Below are positions 24,657 through 36,318 of a stretch of DNA of 64,000 nucleotides, piece after piece. The notes under the pieces were generated by a model. That model saw nothing but the letters and a program-made list of their open reading frames with translations, ran no database searches and was not told where the DNA came from. Source of the stretch: Cryptomeria japonica (taxonomy: Eukaryota; Streptophyta; Pinopsida; Cupressales; Cupressaceae); assembly GCF_030272615.1 (NCBI RefSeq), contig NC_081405.1, positions 154,983,613 through 155,047,612 on the forward strand, read 5' to 3'. The first letter of the stretch is position 1, and every line of letters starts with the position of its first letter. A program made the position numbers and the translations under genes.

Positions 24657-24830
24657 GTTATGGATGATATGTGTTAATTAATATTGATGAATGTTGCGTG
24701 TTAATTAATGTTAATCAATGCTACGTGTTAATGAACGTTATGTGATATTAATGAATGAATGCTATATTTTATTAATGGTAGAAAGAAATAATGAATGAAT
24801 GTTATAAGATGTTAACAGGGAATTTAGAGT
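24657..24830. repeat. AT-rich degenerate tandem motif
   Basis: Variants of TGTTAATTAATGTTGATGAATG and TACGTGTTAATG recur through this stretch with irregular spacing. They could be subterminal repeats of the CACTA element, but no terminal repeat confirms this. Confidence 0.45.
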
Positions 24831-25016
24831 GATGTTAGGGGGGGGGGAGGGGCTAAATGAGCTTCCACCTTCATGTGGTTGGCCCTGTTAAGTAGAGAAA
24901 GCTAAACTATTCTTGAAACTAAGCGAAGCTCAACAAGATAAAACACTTTTCAATATTTCATTATGTTGCATAGTTAATCTTATTGAATAATGTATATTCA
25001 ATCTTAATTGCAGGGT

Positions 25017-25110
25017 CCAATAGAGCCAACACAATCAACAACACCACAAGTTGTTGGGTATAATGAACTCCCATATTGTCTTGTTTGTACACGAACAATA
25101 TGAGTTGCTT
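25017..25110 (+). other. exon-like fragment after a TTAATTGCAG acceptor
   Basis: A polypyrimidine/AG boundary is followed by an open stretch reading GPIEPTQSTTPQVVGYNELP and then a stop near 25102. It may be a further CACTA exon. A tandem duplication of CCTCATCCTTGTAA follows at about 25155-25215. Confidence 0.35.
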
Positions 25111-25215
25111 CTAGTGCTGATATCCAAGGTGAGACTGCAAAAGTTATGAATATACCTCATCCTTGTAAGTTTTTTTTATTACTTGTGAGTAATGAGTATG
25201 CCTCATCCTTGTAAA

Positions 25216-26438
25216 TTTTTTTATTACTTGTAAGTCATGAATATTTCTCTTTAGTTGATTAAAATCATTTTAGTGAATGAAAATCTTGATTATTATAAAG
25301 TGATATCTGCACTATCAATTCCAAATTGAAACCCTTTCAGTGCATGCATGTTGTTTGCCAAAATGCCATCTCAAAAGTATCAGCAAACAAACATTGGCAT
25401 TCACAAAATCAAGAAAGACAAACTGAAAATTAGTAGTAGATCATTCAAGTAAACTGTTTGTCAAGAAGCATATTTGAAAAGGTGCAAAATAAATTGGTTT
25501 CAAAACAGGGGTAGACCATTACAAATTGGCAACTTGGCATCACTTCTCTTCTTACTTCTCCTCAACCCTCTTGCTCCGCACTCTCACTTTTTCACTTGGC
25601 ACCTGCAACTCTCACTCTCACATTCACAGTTGTCAGCTTCTTGCTCTTTGTTTTTGTGAGTTGAAACAAAAATAGGAGGTAGTTTTATAAAGTTGGTGGG
25701 GTTTGGGTGGGGCCCATAGGCTGTGACGGTTTGACCTTGGGCACAGAGTTTGAAAAAAAGTTTTGATTCTTTTTAAATCACTTATGGACTGTTGGGATGG
25801 TCAGGAGGCTCTTGGGAGTCCCTCAAACATCTCAAGGATGTCCTAGAGATGTCTCAAAGATGATGGCATTGGATTGCACTAGGGCGGTAGGGGGATGTCC
25901 CATCCAAGTCCCTATATTCTGAAGGTGTCCCCATTTAAAAAATAAACAGTTTTTGGGGAGGAAATTTCCTTGTGGAAATAGGACCTATCCCTGTCCCTCT
26001 TCAACATTTTGGGGATGTTTGTCCTATTGGTTCTAATTCTTTTGTGGTTCGATTGATCAGCTCTTCAGGCTTTGGTTTTTCATGCTATCTGTATCTTTGA
26101 TTTCAGTTGTTTGTCTTGTTTGCCTTCTGATTCGAGTAGTGTCATTTGAGGGCACTCATACAAATTACAGTCTTCTCTACCTAGTCATGTTCTATTTCAG
26201 TGGAGGTTCTTCAGATCAGTAGTTATTCTTCGACAGAGTTTGCAGGTTCTTCATGCTTTAGTGGTGTTCTTTTCCATCTCTTTTTGGAGTAGAGTTTTTT
26301 CCCATGTGGTTTTCTCTATTTCTCCAGTTCATAGAGATTTCATTGTATTTGGGTACCTGATCAGGCCTTGTTGCTGGGACCCATCTTTCCTGCTTTTAGT
26401 AGATGTTCTAGGTTTTAGCTTCTCCCTAAGTCTAGCTT
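25216..26438. other. 3' non-coding region of Element 2
   Basis: No supported coding region. The last 400 bp are pyrimidine-rich on the plus strand and run into the polypurine tract, as in the 3' untranslated end of an LTR element. Confidence 0.5.
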
Positions 26439-26447
26439 AAGGGGGGG
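26439..26447 (+). other. Element 2 polypurine tract
   Basis: AAGGGGGGG directly precedes the TG of the 3' LTR. Confidence 0.85.
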
Positions 26448-26822
26448 TGTTAGAGTATTCAGGTATTTAATTGATTAATTAAACAATATTTGTTTAATTA
26501 TTTAAGTTCCCTTTATCTCTTTTACACTTAAGCTAACTTTAGGTGTATAATAATTAATTCTTTTATTAATTATTATGTGCAAACCTAGGTTTTCCCTTTT
26601 AGGGTTTCTTGACCTATTAAAGGTTGAGTTATTTCTTTTCATTATAAGAAGAAGGATTATTACATTATACATTTGGTGAATATTGAGCTCTCTCTTTTTG
26701 AGCATATTTTTTGTGTATTTGTTTCTTCTATGATTTTCTTCCTTGCTTCTCCTTGTAATAGGTTTTTCAGCTTGTAGAGATCATTTGGGCTCCTGTGGTG
26801 TTGTATTTTCTCAACTCCAATA
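26448..26822 (+). repeat. Element 2 3' LTR
   Basis: Equal in length to 5048-5422. After it, the interrupted ORF2 of Element 1 resumes in a sensible alignment. Confidence 0.85.
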
Positions 26823-29800
26823 ATTTGTAGAGGAAGGGTTTCATGCAGTTTATGGATTTCCTAACTTTTGATGAGGTGGAATGGGTATGCTATGTTTTTA
26901 GCCACATTCATGGACAGTTCATCTGGTTGGATTGCCTGTACATGATTACTGAGGAAGTTATCAAGAATTTTACATGTCTTCACAAAATCGTAGGTGTTCC
27001 CGACACTAGATGTAAGTTATCTAACACTGAACTGAATAAAATTACAGATGTAACTTTTGATGGAAGGTCTATGAGGGTAGATGATGTCAGAGATATAGAT
27101 GTTAAGATTTCAGCAATGGTTATTATTTACAAGGTTTACCAGTCAAACCGACTAAACTCTATAGTCGGCAACAACATTTTGGTGGTACATCAAATGGTAA
27201 AGGAGGATGCCCAATATGATCTATGTAGTGTAATGCTAAAAGAACTCATGACTAATCTGAAAAAAATCAAGAAAGAAAAAAAGAATACCTTCCGACATGG
27301 CTCCTTCATAATTTGTTTAGTATTTTACTTTTTGGGTACAGTTCCTAGTATTGGAAAGACTTAGTGGGATTTTTACTGCCCGATAGCAACCCCGATTGCT
27401 CAAATTTTGGATAGGCAAGGGGATAAGGATAAGAAAACCAATTTATGGGAATTTCTCAAAACATTTTAGGAGGAAATGAAGAATAGGTCCCGAATACCTA
27501 AATCTATTGTTGAAAAATATAAGGACACAATTTTCTTTATGGTAGATATAGATGAATGTATGATGGAGGTTGTACAACCTAGAACTATTTGGATAATGCC
27601 TATGGGATATGAGGTTGAGGAGGCCACACTCGATGCCTATGCACAACACCTATTGCAGGCACTGATAGATGAAAAGGAAGAGAAATTTGGCACTTGTAAG
27701 GAGAAAGGACTTAAAGTTCATTAGGAATAGGTAGCTCTGACAATCCAAAAGAAAATTACTCAGCTAGTAGCAGAAACATTAATAAGTGAAGGTGCTCATA
27801 GATCTAAGGTTGAGCAACATGTTAAAATTTTGGAAGAAAAAAGGATGAAAGAATTAAAACAAAAGAGAAAATAGGAAAGGGAAGCCCAGAAAGCAAATCA
27901 GGCCACACCCAATTTGGTCTTTGTTATATCACATATTTCCAAATAATCAGAAGATGAGATTTCTAGTTAGACACCAGTAGAGCCACCCAAGAAGAAATCT
28001 AAGGTGACCTAGCAATATATGACTATTTCTTTTGAAACAGAATCAGATACTGAAATAAAGGAGGTTCCTAGGAAGAAAGGAGTTTTTGCTAGATTGGTGA
28101 GGGAGAAGAAAGAATAACAAAAGCAAGAACCTGTCAAGGAGACTCCCTGAAAGCCAAAGATCACTATTGTACATAAGAGAAAGCCCAAATATGATGAGCA
28201 AGACAAACCTAATCCTAAAAGGAAAACCAGTAAGAAGAAAATGAATGCTCAGGATTTGATTGAACAAATAGTTGATGATGGTAATATAGATAACATTTCT
28301 TCATTCTTTGACAATTTTGGTGAGGAGGACAAGAAGCAAATAGAAGAGGCCATTCTTTTATATCTTGATTCATTCGGTAGGGCATTGATAGAATTAGAGA
28401 AAGTTTTTCCTAAGGAGTTATATGATAGATTAGAAGTCAGAAAGCTACACACTCAGTCTTTGGATAGGCAGATTAAGGAGACCGAATTGGTCAATCTTTT
28501 TCCTTCAATAACTTCTCTGGAAATGGATGATTTAATCCATAAAACCAGATCATCAAAATTCAACCCCAAATACAGAATTAATAGTCTTATGTTGGACAGA
28601 CTTGAAGAGATTAGAAAGGAAACAATTGATATATGGGTGAAAGTTCTTTTGGGTCTCGGCTATGAGTTAAGTTCCAGTTTTGTGCAATCATAGAATATGT
28701 AGTTTCCTAAGGATAAGCAACCAACAGACAAATAAATTGTAGATACTAAGAAACCGACAAGCACTCAATTGGATACCATTGTACTGGTTACTAAGCCTCA
28801 CCGAAAGATAATGTATAAATAACAAAGGATATAGAGGCAGATGTAAATAAGGATATAGGTACAGAGGATACTCAAGTTTTGGATTAGGCACCAAGTGGCA
28901 AAGCCACTGGGTGCACAAGAGCTAAAGGATACAAAATTTATCTCACTGGTTGATAAGGGTAAGGAGATTGTGGTGGATCTCTCCTCTGGCTTAGCAATTG
29001 ACATTGTTTCCATAGCTAAAGGGAATTCACCACAACTTTACATTAGTTTTGACAAACCCTACCATAAAATGTCATCAACAAAGAATATTTTGGCAGCTAT
29101 AGCCCTTCAAGCATATGCTACATAAGAATTAGCACAGGAAGAATCTAAGGACATGAAATTGATTGAGCACAGTTTTGAGGTTTTGCATCAGTTAGTCCCA
29201 AAATTTCATGCACAGGAAGGTGCAAGCTCTTCAAGTAAATTAAAGGAATTGATTTTATCCCAAAATATTATGATTCTTTATTGAAGATCTCACTAGCACA
29301 AGCTAAAGAAGATTTTGTGGCAGCCCGGAAGCTACCATTTTTGTGCATGATTGAGACTAACAAGGTGAAACTTCAGACCTGCTCGCAATCCCTTGATACA
29401 ACTTTGGCTAAAGGAGGTAATGTTTATAAGACTTGTCTAGATTTTGATAAGCTAACCAACTCCATAGACAAGCAATTGTCAGACTGTAGGAAAAACTTAA
29501 TTCATATTTCTAACTCCTACAACCCGACAGTTAATTTGACAAATTCTTTGGATGGTCCAATTTTGATGGTTTTGGATCAAATTTTGAAAATGGAGAAGGA
29601 TAAGGACAAAATAATAAGGAGAGAAAATGAGCTCCAAAATTCAATTGGTCCTCGGTTTGATAATTTATTGTTTCATAAAATAGAGTGTATTTCTAACCTG
29701 CAGAAGGAGGATCCCACTACTTCAGAAGAGATAGAGTATTATGCCAGCATCTTGAACAATTTTATCTCTATTCTTGAATCTCTTAAGAATGGTTGGGACA

Positions 29801-29855
29801 TCTACTTTTCATTTTTGAAGAATATGTATGCAGATATTTTGAAGTGTGTATAGAA
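26823..29855 (+). pseudogene. Element 1 ORF2, remainder after Element 2
   Basis: It resumes the unknown ORF2. The frame is shared by the open stretches at 26843-27364, 27476-27724, 28241-28693 and 28895-29125, separated by nonsense codons. A frameshift precedes the final stretch 29281-29853. Conserved landmarks with Element 3 are RSMRVDDVRDIDV, FRHGSFIICL, VEKYKDTIFF and IWIMPMGYE in the N-terminal part, then a Lys-rich linker (about 27780-28240), then DLIEQIVDDG and AILLYLDSFG. The last 190 residues are helical and charged. No catalytic motif is seen. The consistent length and order in two insertions indicate that the protein mattered to the element while active. Confidence 0.65.
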
Positions 29856-30067
29856 CCGACTCATTTTTATAACTGTACAGATTTCCTTGTGGGCACTTCG
29901 CTTTGTCATTGATATCAAAGGGGGAGGAGTAAGTGAAAAATGTATATATTTCACAAGGGGGGAATTAGATGTATATAGTAGACACATGTACAGATCAGCA
30001 GATTCATGGATTCAGTGGCAATTTCATGGATGATATCATTTTTCACATGAGTTTTGCCATCAATGCC

Positions 30068-30079
30068 AAAGGGGGAGAT
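30068..30079 (+). other. Element 1 polypurine tract
   Basis: AAAGGGGGAGAT immediately precedes TGTTGGCAATTGG of the 3' LTR, the classic copia-type arrangement. Confidence 0.85.
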
Positions 30080-31114
30080 TGTTGGCAATTGGCACTCATC
30101 CCACAAGGGTTGATGGAATTATGGGTTGTCATTGATGGCAACTCATCATCTTAGGGTAAATGGTTTCATTGTTTGGTTAACCGACATGAATTACACTAAC
30201 CAATATTAGTATTTGCATTGCTTGACACCGACATCGACACCGACACTAACATTTGCTTCATACCTGATTAAGTCTTCATCCTAGTAACTTGTCCTAATCC
30301 TGATAATGTATATATAGAACCTGGTAATGGATATGACTCGACTAAGGATATCTTTTGGTCTCGATTATATCTTCATGGATTTTGGTGGTAACGTATGATG
30401 CCCGACTTGGTCATTGGACTTGTGTTTGATTTTCATTATGTTCCGACAACTGACTTGTTTATATTCCTTGTTGAAGCCGACATGGTTAAGTTAGAAGGAT
30501 ATTTAAGAAGATCACTTTAGAAATAGATCAGATGTATTTTGGATGGAATGCAAACTTTTGGTTGTGAATAATTCAGTAAGTTTTGGTATGCATTTTAGTT
30601 AGCGATTGTAAGCGACTGTGTGTAGTTTCATGTGCACAACATAACTTGTAGCAGAATAGAGTATCAGAGAACCGAAGTACAAAGAAGGATATCAGAGCAT
30701 TCGTTGTAACTTATTCAACATGGTCGGATGCTATTTATAAGTTTATTTTCATTTGTAAATGCTTGTAAATATAATATAAGTTATTGAGGCTTCCTATTTT
30801 GTGTTTGAGTAGTGATCTCTAGGCGGTTGGCCTTTCTACATGTTCAAACCCTCTTATATAATATTTGTATGACTTGATCAAGTATATAGATATTATGGGT
30901 ATCAGCCCCACCATAGTTTTTCCCCTTGCAGGGTTTTCCACGTATAAATACCAGTGTTATGGTGTTGTCTTTCTTTGTGTTATTTGGTGTATGCATTCTA
31001 ATTTTATTTACTACTAACTAGTTAATAAGGAATAAGTTCAAATCTAACATTACCGGTAGAACACTGATTCACCCCCCCACCCCTCCCCCCTCTCAGTGTT
31101 CTTGGATTCCAACA
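30080..31114 (+). repeat. Element 1 3' LTR
   Basis: The 1035-bp partner of 2194-3216 ends GGATTCCAACA and is followed by the TGTCT duplication. A TATA-like CTATTTATAAG lies near 30732. The C-rich tract after TGATTCAC (from 31065) is longer than in the 5' copy. Confidence 0.85.
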
Positions 31115-31800
31115 TGTCTAAGATAGACTGAGTAGTAGATGAGGAAGGAATCGATTGAATGGAAGAAGCAGTAAGAGGATCTATAGTAATAGTGGAAAAG
31201 CCGTCAAGAATGGTATCAAGAGAAACATCTAAAATAACAATAGGAGGGGGTACTATTATAATAGTAAGAGAAGATAGTGGTAATGTTACTCTGAGGGTAG
31301 GTCCAATGTCTACAAAAACATGGGATTCTTCTAAATCTTCCTCTTGTGTCTGAACTTGTTTCCCTATATCAAAAGTGTCTCCCTGATCCTTGTTCTTAGC
31401 CTTCCCTACTGTGAATTTGAATTTGATTGCCTTCTTGGAAGGAGAAGGATCCTCTCTATTCTTTATTTTGAGTTTAGACCTTTTGCCAGCAAGCCCTGCA
31501 ATGTCATCCTCAGATACTATTAAAAAATCCTTCAACCTTATCCCCTTGATTTGTAGCCAAGTGTTGGTAATGGCAAGAATTGGTTGAAATATTTCCGTGA
31601 TTGAAATGTGCTCTTTTTGTGACCACTGAATGGGAGGAAGAGGTGTATCTACAATATTTTGACTTATATATATGGTATCAACTACATCCTCATCCTCCTC
31701 CATATCAACAAGAATATCTCACAGATTAAGATCCATGATTTTTTTAAGAGTAAGATGACTATAATCTAGTCTCCTGATGTCCTCATCAGTGTGAAGATAA
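31115..31800 (-). pseudogene. middle part of the layer 0 ORF2-like frame
   Basis: Minus-strand frame lying between the Element 1 insertion and the solo LTR. It includes an acidic stretch (MEEDEDVVDT), then a lysine-rich segment (GKRSKLKIKNREDPSPSKK) like the basic linker of ORF2 in Elements 1 and 3. Its phase continues into 33324-33354 once the solo LTR plus one GATAA is removed, and into 2193 once Element 1 plus one TGTCT is removed. Function unknown. Confidence 0.55.
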
Positions 31801-33323
31801 TGTTGGCATTTCAATAAGGATATTGAAAAGGTTGTTGATGATTATGGATATAACTGATTAAGGATGTTTACTGTCTTGATATTATTATTTTGTAATTGAT
31901 GTCAAGAAATTGATTTTCTAATTCAGTATGATGTTGCCATATCTTGAGAAGTATGATTTGAAGAGTATAAAGATGTTGGTAAAAGACACAGAAAGAATAT
32001 GATGAATAAGGGGATGAATAAGGTATTCAATGGGAAACTATTACCGAGTCAGAAAATGATGAGATCATGATGTTTAGATTGTTTTAACATCATACATATG
32101 CTGTAAATTGTAAGGTTAATACTATACTATGTTACCGAGCAAAGAACCTAGTCGGTAAACCCTAAGGAACCTAGTCGGTAAACCCTAAGGTTATCGCTAT
32201 CGATTAATGAAGGCAAAATGTCTACCGAGTGAAGTTTAGTATTTACCGAGTTGTTACCAAGTTGTGACTAAGTTGTAACATAATACATTAAATGGTTACA
32301 TGCGTTATTTAATGAAGGAAGCTGATGAGCTGGAACTGATTAAATGATTGGTATGCCATGCATGAAGTTTGTTAATGAATCTATGGCAAAGGAAAATTAG
32401 CATGAAGATCTACAACTCAGATTGAATCGCATTACCCTAGCACAAGTTCCAAGAAATATATGCAAGTTCCTAGGTGGGGTAAAACATTTTTAGATCGAAG
32501 GATACATTGAATCTGGTCAAAGTTTGAAGATCTAATGGCTATGATTGATCATGGGAAATGTGATCAAGGAGATTAAGTGGTTGGTGAATTGTTTATAAAT
32601 AGGGAACTATTGATAAACAATGTATGTGGGCAAATGTATGCACATGGATGCTACATAGTGATTACCGAGCACAGAAGGTTGAAGACCTGTTTGAATAATA
32701 GAGTATAGAAGCCCAACAGATGGACAAGATTAGTTCTATGTCTAAATTGTATTAAGCAAATAAGAATCTGCTTTAGCATTTTAGATGTGAAGTTGCAGAT
32801 AGATTTTTATTACTATTATTTTGTGAAAGTGATAGAAAATCTCTTAACCAAGTGGACTTAACAGTCTTATTTGTAAAACCCTTTAGCAAGGTGACATTCT
32901 GATTGAGTGTTTGAAATCCTTTAACAAGGTCACTTCTAACAAGGTGAAGATCTTAACAGATCTAAGGGAAATCCCTTAACCGGGTCACATCTAACAATGT
33001 GTTTGTAATCTTTAACAGGATTTTCTTTTAACCGAGCATACTCTAGAAGAGTATATTTCTTAGTGGGTCCGAAATCCCACAGTGGTTTTTCCCTATTTGG
33101 GTTTCCACGTTAAATCTGGTGTTATGAGGTTTATGATGTTTATATGTTTTTGAGTTTGCATGTTTAACAGTTTTGGTTATATTACTGAAGTATATGTTAC
33201 CGAGGTTGAATATGATGTTTTTATAGAAGATTAAGTTTGTATGATTCATCCCCCCCCCCCCCCCCCCCTCCCTCATCTTGTTGGCTATTGGATCTGTACT
33301 TACATTAAGTATCAAAACTATCA
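31801..33323 (+). repeat. solo LTR with GATAA target duplication
   Basis: The block runs from TGTTGGCATTTC to AAAACTATCA. GATAA precedes it (31796-31800) and follows it (33324-33328). Removing it restores a continuous minus-strand frame. It contains a TATA-like TTTATAAATAG near 32592, a tandem 23-bp duplication around CCTAGTCGGTAAACCCTAAG (about 32147-32192), and a run of 19 C after TGATTCAT near its 3' end. No internal domain remains, so it is a product of LTR-LTR recombination. Confidence 0.8.
33250..33268 (+). repeat. poly-C tract
   Basis: Nineteen consecutive C, the longest homopolymer of the shared LTR-terminal C-tract seen in this window. Confidence 0.95.
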
Positions 33324-34641
33324 GATAAATCCAAATATCTTCCACCCAATGCACATGAGTATGGTCTTTCTTGAATTTTTCCTTTATTCCCCTATAATTA
33401 AAGTCTTTTCTCCCTTTGAACTTCTTAAGAGTAATTTCCTACAACTCTATTTTCATAGTCTTGGCTTTGACGGATGTTGACAATGAGTACCTCTCAATAA
33501 CAAGTGGAAACTTAAGGCCATCCTTATGAGCTTCTGATTGTCTATTGTGCACTTCTATGACATGTCTTCCAAGTTCCATCAGAGTGATTTCATCAATGGG
33601 ATATCTTAGGAGTATATATGGAGTTCCTTCTTAACATCACATGTGAATATAGGTGAAAGTTGGAAACTATAAAAATAAACAACCATACTCATTCACTTTC
33701 TTTCAAGCTACTTCTGATGAGCTTGCCTTTTGAATTTTCTTATCAAATTGATACATATAAGAACCAAAGAAAGTATCTTAGACTCCTCTATAGTGGCTTA
33801 GACAAGACATCATATTCAACTATTTGTAGAAACTCCATACTGATATATTTCTCCTATCACCTTTTGAAGATAACCCTAGAAATAGCCTCATCGAAGTGAC
33901 TGCATATACCAGATATGAGTTCATGTAGAATTTGAGGGTTGTTCTTAACTTAGAAATCTTTTTTACAAATGACCTCATTGATCTATTCACCCCATAATAT
34001 TTTTTGTGTACCCTTTCTCATGATGAAAATGTACCTATGCATCTATTCCTCAAAAACATTTGAGTTCTTTAATCCTCTGATTTTGCTGAGTACTGTGATT
34101 ATATCATTGATTTCTTCTTTAAAATCACAATGGTACAAATTAGGATACCTAGTAGTTGTGGCTCTTGGCTTCAAAATCCAATTAGTATTGATATTCTTCT
34201 TACATCTCTCCTCATTTTTTAGGTAATATTCTTGATCAAATTCCATGGAAATTTCAACATAGTCTTCTACAACAAGATATTTGAAGATTTTATCAAAAAT
34301 CTCTTCATCTAATTTGATTACAAATTTAACATTAACATATTTCATTGAATTAGTCTCCTTATCAAAGTGGGAAGCACAAGCTAAGAAAAATCCAGGTTCC
34401 AAAGACACCACTGGGAAAGAGGAAACAAGATGAATATTATTGTTCAGGAGAAATTGCATACCAAAATTGTGGGTTTCTTCTTAGTTCTCTGAATCAACTT
34501 TGACATGTCCACATGACCTACCTAAGTATCCTTGATTTCACCAATGTTTGAGTCCACTGGAGAAGGAGAGATGATATTATGATATTTCAACTATTTATAC
34601 TTCATCTTCTTTTCTAGTTTAGAAGTTGTCTCTTCAGACAT
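33324..34641 (-). pseudogene. N-terminal part of the layer 0 ORF2-like protein
   Basis: A start (ATG at 34641, MSEETTSKLEKK) is followed by two nonsense codons and a shift into the open frame 34459-34043. Further in-frame nonsense codons and at least one frameshift lie between 34043 and 33354. Near the solo LTR junction the residues WVEDIWIYL lead into HTDEDIRRLDY across the insertion. This vaguely parallels the IW..MGYE step of ORF2. No known domain was recognised. Confidence is low that it is homologous to ORF2, higher that it is one broken gene. Confidence 0.5.
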
Positions 34642-34778
34642 CTAAATGTCTATGATGATCAAGGATGATATCTAGAAAACCTAGATCAGTTGTACATGTC
34701 ACATTCCAAATTCAGTTTCCTAAAATCGAACGCGTGCAAAAAAGATAGACAAATTGACTATCTTGGTGAAAAACAAGT

Positions 34779-35393
34779 CACTTGAAATTCAAGTTTTAAA
34801 CCTTGAATTACAAGTGCTAAAAGGGAAAACATGTAATTGGGTTTTGAAAACCCAATTACAAGTTAATATGCAACTCAAAAAGGTGTAATCAAGGTTTTAA
34901 ACCCTGATTAGATGTGTGTAAGACATGTCCTTGCAACCGAGATTTACAAACTTGATTGCAAGTGGGTAAAATGCCTTGCAATTGGATTTTCAAATCCTGA
35001 TTACAAGGAACAATTCCATGTTATGCTGATTGTGGCTTAAACCCTGATCAATAGGTGATGACACTTGTTGATTGGAGTAAAAACCTCGATCAACAAGTAT
35101 GACTTGTTGATTTGGATCTTTTGAAAAAATTGGTGAATGGGATTTAAATCCTGATTAACAAGTTTTCACTTGTTGATCGCTATTTAAGTCTCAATCACCA
35201 AGTGATAAAGGTGCAAAACAAAAAAAATGAGAAGTTGTTGGTCAAGGATTTCACCCAAATCAACAAACTTCCACCTTTTGATCGGTGTGAAAACATGAAT
35301 CAACAAGTTCTAACCACTTGGTGATTTTAGCATAGTGAAACAAAACCCAACCTTACTGGTTGAGGATCATGATCTCAACCAGTAAGGTTTACC
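34779..35393. repeat. array of about twelve short imperfect palindromes
   Basis: Successive 32-40-bp inverted repeats sit every 45-65 bp. The clearest are 34779-34816, 34829-34863 (17-bp arms, one mismatch), 34974-35008, 35063-35098, 35168-35204 and 35351-35387 (14-bp perfect arms around GATCATGAT). Arms differ between units, but many apices share TTTNAAA or a similar A/T core, and several arms share CTTGTTGAT/ATCAACAAG. The array lies upstream of the layer 0 gene on the minus strand. It resumes beyond Element 3. Confidence 0.75.
35264..35393. repeat. 130-bp duplication flanking Element 3, left copy
   Basis: Matches 41864-41993 at equal length with five differences. It contains the last two palindromes of the array. 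It joins the LTR directly at a point 52 bp inside the LTR's normal end. Confidence 0.9.
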
Positions 35394-36113
35394 AGTAATT
35401 AGAATTTCTTAACTTAAAACATGCAGAACAAATTATAACAGTGTACTGGTATGCAAGAAATAATGAAATAAACAGAAGAAAGAACATCCACATGAAAATC
35501 ACAGCATAACACAAGGATTTAATGAGGAAACCCGGTGTGGGAAAAACCTTGATGGGATTTGTGACCCACAATATCTACTTATTGGCCAATAAGAGAATAT
35601 TACTTACAAAAGGGGGCCTGCACATGCAAGAAGGCCAATTGCCTAGAGCTCACTGCTCAATGGGAAGTCTCATTGGCTTACAATGTGGATTATACAAATC
35701 CAATATCTTGTACTGCTTTACAATAGCATCTATAATGCTTGATCCAGTACCAGTTTCTACTCTATTCTTTACATAAAAACTTTAACCTATATTTTGCATA
35801 GTAGGTCTGCCTAATATCTTCCTTTTTTGCTTACATACCTTACATACAAAATGTCTACAATGATCTCTTTTATATATAAGAGTCATTTTACAAATTGCCA
35901 AGTCGGCTTACAAGGTTTTTACAATAATAAACAAAATGTAATATAACAAAAATCCTGTTGGCCTCTGTGCCGGTGTAGAATGTGATCTGTTGATGCTGGT
36001 GAACTATCTTGTTGGTGTAATGCCTTGCCGGTGCCATAGGATTGTAAGGTTGGCATCAATGACAAAACCTTCAATCACATACAATGTCTCATTGGAGTGT
36101 GCATATGCCAACA
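35394..36113 (-). repeat. Element 3 3' LTR, end-truncated
   Basis: 720 bp matching 41128-41863. The first 52 bp of the plus-strand LTR sequence are missing. A 16-bp length difference comes from a GTGTAATGCCTTG duplication in the other copy. The minus-strand TATA-like sequence is at 35866-35880. Confidence 0.85.
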
Positions 36114-36125
36114 ATCTCCCCCTTT
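36114..36125 (-). other. Element 3 polypurine tract
   Basis: On the minus strand AAAGGGGGAGAT abuts TGTTGGCATATG, the same tract as in Element 1. Confidence 0.85.
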
Positions 36126-36318
36126 GGCATTGATGGCAACACTCATGAGAAATTTCAAAAGTGTATCCAAAAATGTAAAGTCCAAAAATGTTACAAAAAA
36201 TGTGTGCTCCCCCTAAGCATATGATTCCTGTGATATTGAATTTTCTCATACCACTACTCCCCCTTTGGCATCAATGACAAAGGTTGTCAAGATGTCAGTA
36301 GAGTTTGTATTTTCAACT

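Larger units (their letters stand above)
5048..26822 (+). mobile_element. Element 2: large LTR element without gag-pol, carrying host-gene fragments and a CACTA transposon
   Basis: Two 375-bp LTRs (5048-5422 and 26448-26822) begin TGTTAGAGTATT and end ACTCCAATA. They differ at about 15 positions by hand count. A primer site follows the first LTR and a G-rich polypurine tract precedes the second. Flanking pentamers ATTTA (5043-5047) and ATTTG (26823-26827) agree at four of five bases, compatible with an aged target duplication. The 21-kb interior has no recognisable gag, protease, RT or integrase. It contains a GC-rich leader, a PPR fragment, a CWC22 retrocopy, an LTR remnant and a CACTA element. 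Some of these are probably later nested insertions. Confidence 0.8.
2194..31114 (+). mobile_element. Element 1: non-autonomous LTR retrotransposon with ORF1 and ORF2, no pol
   Basis: The element is bounded by two LTRs starting TGTTG and ending CCAACA, with a perfect 5-bp target duplication, a primer site at 3219 complementary to initiator-Met-type tRNA, and a polypurine tract at 30068. About 21.8 kb of its 28.9 kb is the later insertion of Element 2, so its own length is about 7.1 kb. It encodes a coiled-coil/zinc-knuckle protein (ORF1) and a large unknown protein (ORF2). No protease, reverse transcriptase, RNase H or integrase motif was found in its own sequence. Element 3 has the same plan. 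LTR divergence of roughly 10% by eye makes it the oldest complete insertion here. Confidence 0.85.

Noticed and set aside
31159-31587. Plus-strand reading frames between Element 1 and the solo LTR
   Set aside because: They are shadows of the minus-strand layer 0 frame, whose continuity across both insertions supports the minus strand.
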